Assembly (NCBI GenBank): GCA_039602395.1
Contig: JBCNJP010000023.1
Location: forward strand, 85,939,324 to 86,003,323
Direction: 5' to 3'
DNA length: 64,000 bases
Source: Deinandra increscens subsp. villosa
Lineage: Eukaryota > Streptophyta > Magnoliopsida > Asterales > Asteraceae
Shown: positions 1 through 9,582 of the stretch, in pieces
How the letters are laid out: each line of letters starts with the position of its first letter
Numbering within the stretch: the first letter of the stretch is position 1
The notes under the pieces: generated by a model
What the model saw: the letters and a program-made list of their open reading frames with translations, nothing else
Database searches by the model: none
Told to the model about the DNA's origin: nothing
Made by a program: the position numbers and the translations under genes

Positions 1-253
1 TAGATTCAGAATAAATTTTGCGAATGATTATAAAATGATTGACACCAGTTGCCACATGGTGGGCGCCAAATTGTTTTGACCAAAAGTTACAAACCAGAAT
101 GTAGTGGTCAAATTGGTTTGTGAGGTATGGTGCCCAGGATGAAAGTGTATGCAATATGTTTTTATAAATATTTGAATGAAGAAAATATGTAATTGATTAA
201 TAGAATTCGGGTCACAACCAAAGATAAGTAGGAATGAACTAGGATGTGAGACA
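1..253. other. Flank of the first LTR element, no gene seen
   Basis: AT-rich DNA to the left of the LTR element. It ends in AGACA, the left copy of the 5-bp target duplication (249-253). The same host sequence resumes at 8497. The short open frames here have no recognisable domain. I see no function. Confidence 0.5.
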
Positions 254-792
254 TGTAAAGATCGAAATTTCTCCTCACGCGATATCAAGTCGACTAATAA
301 CCATGCGGAATCCGGTGATTAGTGATGATTCAATTATAAACGAGATAATCAAGAACAAATGAATAGAAAAACACTAAAGAACACAAACCGATTGAGAATG
401 CTTGAATATAATCGATTACCACACACCTTGAAGAATTCGAAATTCTCTTAGAGAGAATTTCGATTACACCTTGAATAGAGCACCCAAAATCAACCCCTAA
501 CAAAACCAGCAACCTCTTCTAGACAATAATAGGTTCTATATATAGGAGAGGATTAGCTTGGAAAACAAGCTAATCTCCTAAACCCTAATTAACTCAAATT
601 CCCGTATTTGACATTTCAGGCCCACTAAACTCCCTCTAAACTCTGTCTAATTGCGCCCAAACATGTCTAAAATGGCCCAATGACCCAATTTACCCATAAC
701 CCAACTAATTTTCACCTATTATATCACATAGGCCTTCAAAATAATCCACCAATAGGTGATTTAATACACAAGCCACAAATTATTCCCTTACA
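254..792 (-). repeat. 3' LTR of element 1
   Basis: This 539-bp direct repeat is the downstream LTR in element orientation. It matches 7959-8496 along its whole length, with scattered substitutions. Both copies carry a TATA-like CTATATATAG stretch (about 535-545 here) in the sense of the element. The neighbouring purine tract at 793-806 fixes its inner edge. Confidence 0.92.
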
Positions 793-806
793 ATCTTCCC
801 CTTGGC
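793..806 (-). other. Polypurine tract of element 1
   Basis: On the minus strand the sequence immediately before the 3' LTR reads CCAAGGGGAAGAT. It is the plus-strand primer expected for an LTR element. Element 2 has the same tract at 31518-31531. Confidence 0.8.
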
Positions 807-2907
807 TTGTGATATTAAATGCCTTCTACTTTCAATCTTCAGACTTGCGATCTTCCCCTTGGCCTGAGCATGGGTTGATGAAGATTCTTTATCTTGGACA
901 ATCTTCATTGGGCAACAACGAACGACTTTTGGGAGTGTTCTGTCAATCAGCATCAGCTTGAACATCACATGATGATCAAGTAATGAGAGGATGATTCTCA
1001 AATACTTGCTTATTCTTGAAAATTGTTGAGTCCTTGCTGAATCATCAGTATCTGTCTTGACTTGCCATTAACTTCAAAGGATTTTGAAAACCTCTATCTT
1101 GGCATCCATGATTGTAGATCTTGAACTGTCTGCATTTAGCTTCCCCTTAACATGTGAACAGTGTCTTTTGAGTCTTTGGAAGCTTTTCTTGAACAACCAA
1201 CAAACTTCCCCTAAGCATCATATTGGGTAAGTCCTTTTCCGGCTGGTTCTTCAACACGAACAGTAGCAACATCAGTGCTTTGATCAACTGGGTCCTAGAC
1301 TTTCGTGTCCATGAGTTGTCTTTTTCTGACTTAACATGTAAGGCACAACATGGAACAGACACTAACCAGATAATGATGACTGGTTATCGGGTTAGCATTA
1401 TTTAACCAAAAACCCTAACATTAAACCCGAGGACTCTTCACATTATCTTCCCCTGAGATTCTGGGGGGGGGGGGTCATACTTTCTTGCATAAAACCCATA
1501 AAAACTTATTAAAACCTTTAAACCTGGCCATGGTTGAAAAATAAACAATAAAAAACTTAAGATAACACCAAAGAAAAATAAAAATAAAAACACACATACC
1601 AAATTACTAAACGAGAAGGTTTCTATGGGATCAAACCGTATGAATCTGACTGAGGAACCCTTTTCAGCTTCTGTTACTCAAAAACGTCCAGGTGATTGCC
1701 AATATACTGATCCACTTTAAACTCTAACCTTTTTCTTAATCAGGATGTTTGTCACTTTATTATCTTTTATTGGTGCATTAATTATGAACAGCAAGTGGGT
1801 TTCAACAAATCCTAGGTACATGTTACTACACACTATCAAGCATATAAATTCCCTACCACATATTTTCACAACCTGAACCAGAAGTTTGGAACTGAGCTCC
1901 AGACTTGGTTGAGAAGAGAAAGAATAGATCACATAGATTTTTGGGTATAATATACAAATTCAACTGAATTTTTTAAACATTTTTAATAATGCTCTCATCA
2001 GTGACAAAGGCTGAGGGATTTGGACTCTTGAGGGTCTCTTTTGATGTGCTCTTTGGCATCTTTTGGGTGTATTTTTTATTAATTTTTTTAATTTTTTTAT
2101 GATCTAGAAGCACGTATGTATGAATAACTCCAGGTCATTGCTCACGCAAAGCAGAGGAGAGCCTTACATACACGCGAAGCATCCTCAGGTCTTTGCTTAG
2201 CAAAACAGAGGGGACACCGACTTGTTGAGCTCAATTTCACACTCTTGGAGACAAGCGTGTGTATCGGGAACTTGAACATGCAGTCAAATAGAAATGCAAA
2301 TAACCTAAGTGTTGTTACCCAATAAACTATCATACGTTATCTTTAAATGTGTAACGCATACCTTTTCATATTAAAGAGTCGAGCCTATCAGCATATCACC
2401 ATGGATCATGTCTTTCACATCTGCCTTACGCGTGTCAGCCATCTCCAAAACGGAAATTTATTTTACTTCCCACCTTCTCAAACAAAGAAACAAAAGATTA
2501 AAAAAAATTAAAAAGCACAATGGGTCAACTATTTTATCTTTTCTATTCTTCCCCTTGCTTTTTGATCTTTTTAAAAGCAACAATTTTTGTTTTTACACAC
2601 TCACACACTATAAGAGAAAATTGGCCAAGCTAACCTTCAAAGTTTATCATTTGAGAACTTTTTTCAGAAATGGGTTTTGTTTTATGCAGAACCATACCTC
2701 ACAACAATTTAGTCAAGAAACAACCAATTCAGACAATACCTTGCTGATTTGTTAGAGTTACATCTCATCAGAAGAACATCCCTACTATTGAGAATTTGCA
2801 TGTGATGTCATGGAGAGATGCCTCTTATCCTGTGCTCAGAACAATCACTATCACAAACAAACAAGGTTAATGAAAGTCCTCCTTGACTGTTCCCGCACAA
2901 GGTGAGA
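807..2907 (-). other. Long non-coding tail of element 1, in the place of pol
   Basis: About 2.1 kb between the end of gag and the purine tract. No coding domain is visible in any frame. It is partly collinear with 28090-31515 of element 2. Both hold several copies of a CCTCTG(C/T)TTTGCGTGAGCAA-type repeat (here about 2131-2215, inverted) and several AGGGGAAG purine tracts. Conservation of non-coding sequence between two diverged copies suggests cis-acting content such as packaging, dimerisation or priming signals; that is inference. Confidence 0.6.
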
Positions 2908-5192
2908 GATCAGTTAGCCATAAGTACCCAGGACATTGTTGTTCTGGGTATACCTGATGAGTCAGTGAAAGTAATCTCTTTGAAGCACATTCCTTTTGTG
3001 ACATCAGGGATTGGGGGTGTGGCTGCCTTGGTATTGAGTTTTACCTGGTCATCTTTGGGAACATCTTTGTTCTTAACTTTCCAGGTTTGGTGGTTCAGTT
3101 TTTCTTTTACCTGAGGACTTTTGGGTGGATTCTTCTGAACATTCTGATTTTTTAATTTTAACATTTTGAAATTGTTTAGAGTGTTTTTTAAACACCCCTT
3201 TAGGCTGGTAATTCTGGTTTACCACCTTTGACTCATTCCACCTCTCTTCCCCACTCCTCACATTTGTTTTTGAATAACCGACTAGTTTCAGAAGACTGGC
3301 AGGTTCTGGAAAACGGGCTTGTTTTGTAAACCTGACTGGTTTTGATTTAGAATGAAAGACATTATCAGTTTTAAATACATTTTTCATTGTTTTTTGAGGT
3401 GACTTAGGCTTTTGATTCACCTTCTGTACCTTTGGTTGTTGAGGTACAGACTTCTGCACCTTTGGTTTTGCAGGTGCAGGCTTTTTCTTTGAACCACCAT
3501 TTGGTTGGGCCTTTGGGACAGGTTTCTGATGAACCCTCTTAGGGTAAGAAGGTTCATATGGTCGGTGCAAACAATTTCTCGCCAAGTGTCTAGATTTTAC
3601 ACACACATGGCAAGATTGTTTCTCTGGATACGCAGGAGCCTGCGGTTGGTTTCACCCAGTGGATATCCAAGTTGCTTTTGAGCAGTTCTTGTGTATCCAA
3701 TGGGTTTTGCCATATGGCTTAGTGGTCAAGATATACTCCCGCTGTATCGGTCTGTACTGGTCATATGCAGAATTGACTTCTGGGTACGGGACGAAATCAT
3801 GAGGTTTGGCGTCCCGTACTTTCTGCACATTTCTCACAACATTTTCATTTTTAACTTCACTATTTTTCACACCATCAGTTGAGGTTTTGGGCCAGCAACC
3901 TGTGGTCCCGTACCTCTTCTCAAGATTTTCACAGTTCTTAATGGTTTCAATGGCTTGCATCACACTTGCCAAAGTTAAAAGCACTACACCCAGAAGTTTT
4001 GTTTAGGACATCAGACTCAGACAATTTTAAGCCAGACTCAATTACAGGAAATTTAAGTTTATCTCAATCAACATTTTCAAAAGGTGAACTTGTTTGACTT
4101 TTAAGACTCTCATTTTCAGCCTTTACCATTTCCTCTTTGCTACCTTTAGTTGCGCAACAAGTAGAATTGTCAGTAGTGTTAGAAACGGGAACATATATTT
4201 TAATAGGACAAGCAGCAAGTTTTCTATCAAATTCTGCCTTAACTTCTAAAGTGGTCTTAGAAATTTCATGATCAGGAATCATTTCATGCATTAAAGACAT
4301 TGGGACGGAGTGCATGGATTTTTCATTGTTATCATCGGCACCAAAACCTAGACCTGAGTTCCCTTTAACATGCCACATTCTAGCATCAGTATTGTAAAAC
4401 AGAGAACTCACCTTTAACATTTCAGACACAATTTTGTCATTTCGTTCAATTTTGTTTTGTGAGGTTCCTAATTTGGCTTTAAGTTCATCTACCTCTTTGT
4501 TAACTCTTCAACTTTAGAGTTAGTAATTCTAAGACATGCAGTTTTATCACAAATTTGATTTTGAAGACTTTTAATATCTAATTTAGCAGCTTCCAGTTTT
4601 TCTCTGAATATCCTACTCTTATATTCATACTCCCTAAGATCTCTAGCAGTTAATTCATGATTTAGGGTTTCATTGATGAACTTACGTTCCCAGTCTTTAC
4701 ATTCATTAAACACAGTTTGACATTTAGAGTTTGAACATACCTCATTACTGCTGGCTTGAGACCCTGGAGTAATGTCTGCCATGAATGCATGGTGAAAGAC
4801 TTCAGCAGCTTCTTTCTGTGCTTCTTCTTCTGCAAGGAGGGCCACATGATCAAGTGTCAGACTCAAATCTTCCACTTGAGTCGTCCAATCATATCCTGGT
4901 GTGTGCTGGACCACCAGTGCCTTGTCATTCTTCACTGTCTCCTTTCTCACGCCTTCACTTCTGTCCTTAGTTCTTACATCTCTTTCAACCTTTGGCTTGG
5001 TGCACTCTCTCGCATAATGCCCATACTCAATGCAGTTGTAACACCGTAGATTTGCCTTGTTAAAACTGAATTTTATCCTTTTTCCTCCATTCCAATCCTT
5101 CTTCCCTGTCTTGGCCATGAACTGCTTAGCCCTTAAAGCTGACATTCCCATCTGATAGGAAATGTCCATATGCTCCAGGTCTTCTGGGTTAA
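2908..5192 (-). pseudogene. Gag of element 1, C-terminal part (broken)
   Basis: This is the continuation of gag after the hAT insertion. In order it shows a conserved VNPEDLEHMDI stretch, a CCHC knuckle (CYNCIEYGHYAREC, near 5040), an acidic coiled-coil-like region (about 4500-4750), a segment ending in QREYILTTKPYGKTHWIHK (about 3690-3750), a second knuckle-like motif with its first Cys lost (about 3560-3606), a basic Pro/Lys repeat built on PKVQK, and a tail ending in GIPRTTMSWVLMAN before a TGA. It moves between frames at about 4490, 4060, 3650 and 3160, so it is not translatable as one chain. The domain order matches element 2. Gag would package element RNA in the cytoplasm. Confidence 0.75.
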
Positions 5193-5384
5193 CTTGGGTG
5201 GTGTTTGTTTTTCTGCAAAAACTCTTCCTGTCCACTTATGTCTGCGCCGCGCAGACCACGCGCAGACATTTAGGTCTGCAGACTGTTTGTTTCTCTGAAG
5301 ACGTTTCATTAAAAAATGTTTGCGCAAGCTCTTCTTGGTGCAGATATGACCCAGCCACTTCTGACATCTTCTAACATCTTCTAA

Positions 5385-5850
5385 CCTTCTTTTTAAACTG
5401 TTTTTTCATTAAAAAAAATATTTTTAAATAGTTTTTTTAAAGTTTTTTCTAAAAAAACTTCTTAAAAGGTTTTTAATATTTTATACAACTTTTAAAAACT
5501 TATTTAACCATTTAAAAAAAACGCCTTTTAAAAAGTTAAAAAATATTTTATACAATTATTTTAAAAACGTTTTTTTAAAATGTTTTTTTTTTAAATGTGT
5601 TTTTGTTTTTTTTTTAAAAGTTTCATTTTTAAAAAGTTATTTTCAAAAAACATATTTTAAACAATTATTAGACAAAACGTTTTTAAACATTTATTTAATA
5701 AAAAAAATAGTTGTTTAAAAAACATTGTTTGAACAATTTTTATAAAATATTTTTGAAATTTTATTTAAAAGAAATTTGTTTTAGAAAAAATTTGTTGGTT
5801 AAAATATACGGAAGAAAATAAAATGATTGAATGGTAATTATCTATAAGTT
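5385..5850. repeat. A/T homopolymer-run tract
   Basis: About 465 bp composed almost wholly of alternating runs of A and T with rare C or G (TTTTTAAAAAGTT-like phrases). It lies inside the hAT-like insertion. Such a tract would be curved and easily melted; no coding content is visible. Confidence 0.6.
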
Positions 5851-5856
5851 TAAAAA

Positions 5857-6163
5857 GGGGTTTTTGGCTTATATCAATCCCAACTATCACGTGTTGACCG
5901 ATAACACTCCCAACTTTACTCCTTCCATCTGTCACCACGAACTATCATCATATTTTCCTCTATCACTCCCCCGTGAATTACTTAACCCCATTTGAATTCC
6001 ATCTTTTGTAAGTTTACCCGGCGTTTAGTTCCAATTTCGTTAATTAAATATAACCGGGGGAGTGATGGAGGAAAATATAGTGATAGTTCGTGGTGGAAGG
6101 AGTAAAGTTGGGAGTGTTATTGGCCAATATGTGATAGTTAGGATTAATACAAGCCAATAGCCC
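5857..6163. mobile_element. Foldback MITE nested in the hAT-like element
   Basis: A 307-bp element whose two arms of about 110 bp are inverted copies of each other, starting GGGGTTTTTGGCTTATAT and, from the other end, GGGCTATTGGCTTGTATT. It is flanked by TTTAAAAA at 5849-5856 and 6164-6171. The arm sequence (TATCACNNNTTGNCCGATAA, TCCCAACT) resembles the first 60 bp of the terminal repeats of the 6.3-kb element at 9107-15411, so the two probably belong to one Mutator-like family. An 8-bp rather than 9-bp duplication leaves the superfamily slightly uncertain. Confidence 0.8.
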
Positions 6164-6345
6164 TTTAAAAAATGATTTATTTAAAATTCTGTTTATTTTA
6201 GCAGTCTGCAGAAATTAAAAAACAAACACTCTTCTTCTTACAGACTGCAGATGTTTAGTCCACCTCTTCTGCTACAGATGTCTGCAGATATGGTCCGCAG
6301 ACTGCAGACAATTTACCTCTTAAAAAACAAACAGCACCTTGGTTT

Positions 6346-7310
6346 ACATCATATGGAGTTAAATCAGCAGGTAGTAGAGAACCTGCAACGAGTGCCTGAT
6401 AGCAACTCATAATACCTACACCAAGAGCAAAACTGGGGTCTCTGGTTAGATTATTCATATCCATAGAAATAATGTTAGATGATCCAAATGAGCTTGACCT
6501 AGTGGCTTGTGCAATAAAACTCATCTGATTAGAGTGTGAGTTGCTAGGAGCTGCAGTTGGTTGTGAGATGAAAGCTTGATTAACTTGGTTCATTAAAGCT
6601 CCATTTCCTAATTTTTTGGCCCTCTTCTGCTTCTTCTATTCATAAGCTCTAATTGTTGACATGAGCTTGCTCAATGGTGCAGTATTCATTTGCACCATTT
6701 TCTCTATTAACTCAATAGTACTATCCCAATTTGGTGGAAGTGAATTCACCAGCTTCTTGTTTACCTCCACCTGTGTGTAGGTGACCCTAACATCTTTCAG
6801 TCCTGTCATAATTTTGACGAACCGTTGAAGCTAAGTCTCAATATTTTCACCAGGCATGTAGTTAAATTCATTAAATTGCTCTCTTAGGTTTTCCCTTCGA
6901 GATTCTTTCATGTCGTCATTTCCTTCATATGCTGCAACAAGAGCATCCCAAAGTGTCTTAGCAGACGTGTACTCCTTGAAGGCTTCAGCTACCTCTGGAG
7001 ATAAGGCCATGGTTAGAGCAGCCAGCGCCTTTCTATCACATTCTACCTTCTCCCAATCATCCTCATTCCATTCTGATTTGGCTTTGATTTGAGGTTCCTG
7101 ACCAGCTGCTCCAGCTACCTTTGGGACATAGTTTCCCACCTCAACAGATCGCATGATCTTGGGATCATGATAGTTCACATAGTTCACAAACCGGTATTTC
7201 CAGCTCATGAAGTCTTTTCCAGACATCAGACGAGGGGGTCTGGCATTGGTTCCGATTTTTGCATCCATCTCCAGAGTCGCACTTGACAGATTTGACATGT
7301 CGAAAGCCAT
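6346..7310 (-). pseudogene. Gag of element 1, N-terminal capsid-like part (broken)
   Basis: Starts at the ATG giving MAFDMSNL, chosen because element 2 begins with the same MAFDM. The first 160 residues contain the UBN2-like signature of copia Gag (GKDFMSWKYRF, then ALSPEVAEAF, TLWDALVAAYEG, LREQFNEFNYMPGE). Two in-frame stops interrupt it, a TAG near 6830 and a TAG near 6640. Between them the same frame continues (VNSLPPNWD), and after them it reads MNQVNQAFISQ to DVNQ, where the hAT-like element enters. Apart from those stops the frame is clean. Known role of the family: assembling the cytoplasmic particle. Confidence 0.75.
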
Positions 7311-7466
7311 TGAAAACAAAACTGGGAGACAAAACAAGGTTTTTCGATCGAAGAGAGGTTGGGTCGGAAAGCGGTTTTCGGTCGGAAAAACCTGGTCGAA
7401 AAGTACTTTTTGATCGGACAGGGTAACAATCGAAAAGCACACTTCCCGATCGAAAAGGTGTGAACG

Positions 7467-7722
7467 GATCGAAAAGTCTCAGAGGGGACTTTCCGATCGA
7501 AGAGTGAAGCTGATCGAAAAGTCACAGGGGGACATTCCGATCGATATGAGCTGATCGAAAAGTCACAAGGGGGACTTTCCGATCGAAAGATGGCTGATCG
7601 AAAAGTATCAGGGGGACTTTCCGATCGAAATGGTTGATCGAGAAGTCACAAATGGGACTTCTCGATTGAGTTAGGGCAGATCGAAAAGTCTCAGAGGGAC
7701 TTTCTCGATCGAAACAGCGCGA
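7467..7722. repeat. Six tandem 40-45 bp repeats in the leader of element 1
   Basis: The untranslated leader between the 5' LTR and gag carries six copies of GATCGAAAAGTC..GGGGGACTTTCCGATCGAAA, starting at 7467, 7512, 7553, 7596, 7636 and 7679 (plus-strand reading). Each unit has GATCGAAAAG and its near-inverse CTTTCCGATC, so each can fold on itself. The leader of element 2 (25660-26040) is rich in the related TTTTCGATC phrase. Confidence 0.75.
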
Positions 7723-7940
7723 CATAAAAGGCTTTTCGAGTAGAAGGAAGATCGAAAAGTCTTGAAACAGGGTCGAAAAGTCTCCAAATCACGAATGCAC
7801 CTCGAAAGCTCCTGTCTTGACTTGAAACCTGCAAAAATACTTCCGAACTGTGCTAAACGCTGAAAAACACCACAAACACTCAAATCGTTAGTTACCAAAT
7901 ACTTGAATCGGATATCGCGAGAGCCTCGAAACTTGCGTTT

Positions 7941-7958
7941 CTTGGCTTTGATACCAAT
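7941..7958 (-). other. Primer binding site of element 1
   Basis: On the minus strand, directly after the 5' LTR, the sequence reads ATTGGTATCAAAGCC. It is the usual complement of initiator tRNA-Met with one change (A for G) relative to element 2 (TGGTATCAGAGCC). Its position confirms the element orientation. Confidence 0.85.
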
Positions 7959-8496
7959 TGTAAGGATCAAAATTTCTCCTCACGCGATATCAAGTCGACT
8001 AATCACCGTGTGGAATCCGGTGATTAGTGATGATTCAAGTATAAACGAGATAATCAAGAACAAATGAATAGAAAAACACTAAAGAACACAAACCAATTGA
8101 GAATGCTTGAATATAATCGATTACCACACACCTTGAAGAATTCAACATTCTCTTAGAGAGAATTTCGATTACACCTTGAATAGAGCACCCAAAATCAACC
8201 CCTAACAAAACCAGCAACCTTTTCTAGACAATAATAGGTTCTATATATAGGAGAGGATTAGCTTGGAAAACAAGGTAATCTCCTAAACCCTAATTAACTC
8301 AAATTCCCGTATTTGACATTTCAGACCACTAAACTCCCTCTAAACTCTGTCTAATTGAGCTCAAACATGTCTAAAATGGCCCAATGACCCAATTTACCCA
8401 TAACCCAACTAATTTTCACCTATTATATCACATAGACCTTCAAAATAATCCACCAATAGGTGATTTAATACACAAGCCACAAATTATTCCCTTACA
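7959..8496 (-). repeat. 5' LTR of element 1
   Basis: A 538-bp LTR, upstream in element orientation, so it holds the active promoter copy. A TATA-like stretch (CTATATATAG) lies near 8238-8248. The element's right target duplication AGACA follows at 8497-8501. Confidence 0.92.
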
Positions 8497-9106
8497 AGAC
8501 AGAACACCAGGATTTATACGAGGAAGAAACCCTTAATCCTTAGATGTCACTAAGGATTCCCGGCATAAAAAACCTCGGGCAGTGATAACACACGCTACCA
8601 ACTTTATTTCACTGAAATGATTCGCGTACAAGTAAGATTGCGGTAATTGCTAAGTAATAAGTGCGAGTATAGTAGCGAGAGAGTGTGTGTAAAATAAAAC
8701 CTAAGCCGCTAATTTATACATCGATCACCCTAACGAATCTTCAAAAATTTTGGGAACAAGTCATCAATTGATTAAACCGTTGCTATTTGAGTCTTCGGGC
8801 TTCTTTTCAGGTCCAAGTTGCTCTCCAAGCTTGATTTAGTCAATACGAACGTTGATAGCCTGACTTGGTCAATAAACACGTGCAAAAGACAGCAAACGAT
8901 TAGTTTAAATAAATATGCATGCTAAAAGTGCCCAACATGCTCGAATATAACATTAAATAGATTATTTCCCTTGACGCTGCTGATGTTCCAGGATGCAATG
9001 ACGCGTCTTCTACCAGAATGTTGGTACCAGGATTTTGGGGCGTAACAAGTAAATACCGAGAACCTAATCTCTACACATGATCCACTAATCCATTGTATTT
9101 ATTTTA
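8497..9106. other. Spacer between element 1 and the Mutator-like element
   Basis: Continues the sequence interrupted at 253. It has no recognisable coding frame. It ends in TTTATTTTA (9098-9106), the left target duplication of the next element. The text around 8990-9060 resembles retroelement leader sequence, but I cannot assign it. Confidence 0.4.
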
Positions 9107-9293
9107 GGAAAAACGGCCTATATTAATCCCAGTTATCACCTATTGGCCGATAATAATCCTAGTTATTGTTTTTCCCCACAATAATTTCAGTTATTAACAT
9201 GTTGCCCTGTATTGATCCGCCGTTAAGTTGTGACTAACGGTGTTTATTTTTTACTGATTGAGTGTCCTAGTAGGATCCTACGTGGCATTTTAT
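9107..9293 (+). repeat. Left terminal inverted repeat of the Mutator-like element
   Basis: Matches the reverse complement of 15225-15411 with a modest number of substitutions and small gaps. It holds the self-complementary block CCTAGTAGGATCCTACG near its inner end. Confidence 0.85.
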
Positions 9294-9548
9294 TTAGAAA
9301 GATGACTTTTAATAAAATAAAAAAGAACCAAATTTGCGATCCTTAGTTTGCTGCGACCTTCAAAAAAATTTCGCAAGCCCCGTTGATTTCACCTTTTAGC
9401 AAGTGATTTTTCTTTTGAGTTTGCATGTGTGAATTTTTTTTGAAAGTCGGCGGGCCTTAGTTTTTGAACGACAAATTGGAATTTATTAGGTTTGTTTTGT
9501 TTTTTTTTATTATATTAATAGTTTTTTAATTAAAACAAGATGGATGAC

Positions 9549-9574
9549 CACCCCCGCGCGTTGCTGCGGGGGTG
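9549..9574 (+). other. GC-rich hairpin
   Basis: A perfect 9-bp stem (CACCCCCGC pairing with GCGGGGGTG) with an 8-base loop, followed by GACTACTAA, in otherwise AT-rich DNA. It resembles the 3'-terminal hairpin plus CTRR of plant Helitrons. The next base is A rather than T and no matching 5' TC end is identified, so the assignment is weak. Confidence 0.35.
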
Positions 9575-9582
9575 ACTACTAA

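Larger units (their letters stand above)
5201..6337. mobile_element. hAT-like non-autonomous element inside gag
   Basis: This 1.14-kb insertion splits the gag frame. Its ends are inverted repeats: GTGTTTGTTTTT at the left, and GTGCTGTTTGTTTTTT at the right read inward. Many copies of CTGCAGAC or GCAGACTGCAGA cluster near both ends (5245-5345 and 6195-6315), as hAT subterminal repeats do. The flanks CTTGGGTG (5193-5200) and CTTGGTTT (6338-6345) agree at 6 of 8 positions, a worn 8-bp duplication. Codons on either side resume the gag reading frame. Its middle (about 5385-5850) is almost pure A and T runs, and a second element sits at 5857-6163. No transposase is seen. Confidence 0.72.
254..8496 (-). 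mobile_element. Gag-only LTR retrotransposon (element 1)
   Basis: Complete LTR element read on the minus strand. Direct repeats at 254-792 and 7959-8496 both start TGTAA and end CTTACA, and the element is flanked by AGACA at 249-253 and 8497-8501. A tRNA-Met-type primer site adjoins the right (5') LTR and a purine tract adjoins the left (3') LTR. The interior codes a long Gag-like protein (UBN2-type N-terminus, two CCHC knuckles, coiled coil) followed by about 2.1 kb of non-coding sequence. I find no protease, integrase, reverse transcriptase or RNase H, so it must be mobilised in trans if at all. About fifteen differences between the LTRs by eye suggest moderate age. A hAT-like element and a nested MITE interrupt gag. 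Lineage is probably Ty1/copia, judged from the Gag type and primer site only. Confidence 0.9.

Noticed and set aside
28..512. Short minus-strand open frames at the left edge
   Set aside because: They fall in flank and LTR sequence, have no domain, and the same frame recurs in the other LTR copy (8035-8217), showing it is repeat sequence.
7485..7630. GGGGACTTTCC words resembling an animal NF-kB site
   Set aside because: Plants have no NF-kB. The match is a by-product of the leader repeat unit.
7226..7725. Open frames through the leader repeats, with repeated FDRKVPL-type words
   Set aside because: They arise because the repeated DNA lacks stops in that frame. They lie upstream of the gag ATG and are not shared with element 2.
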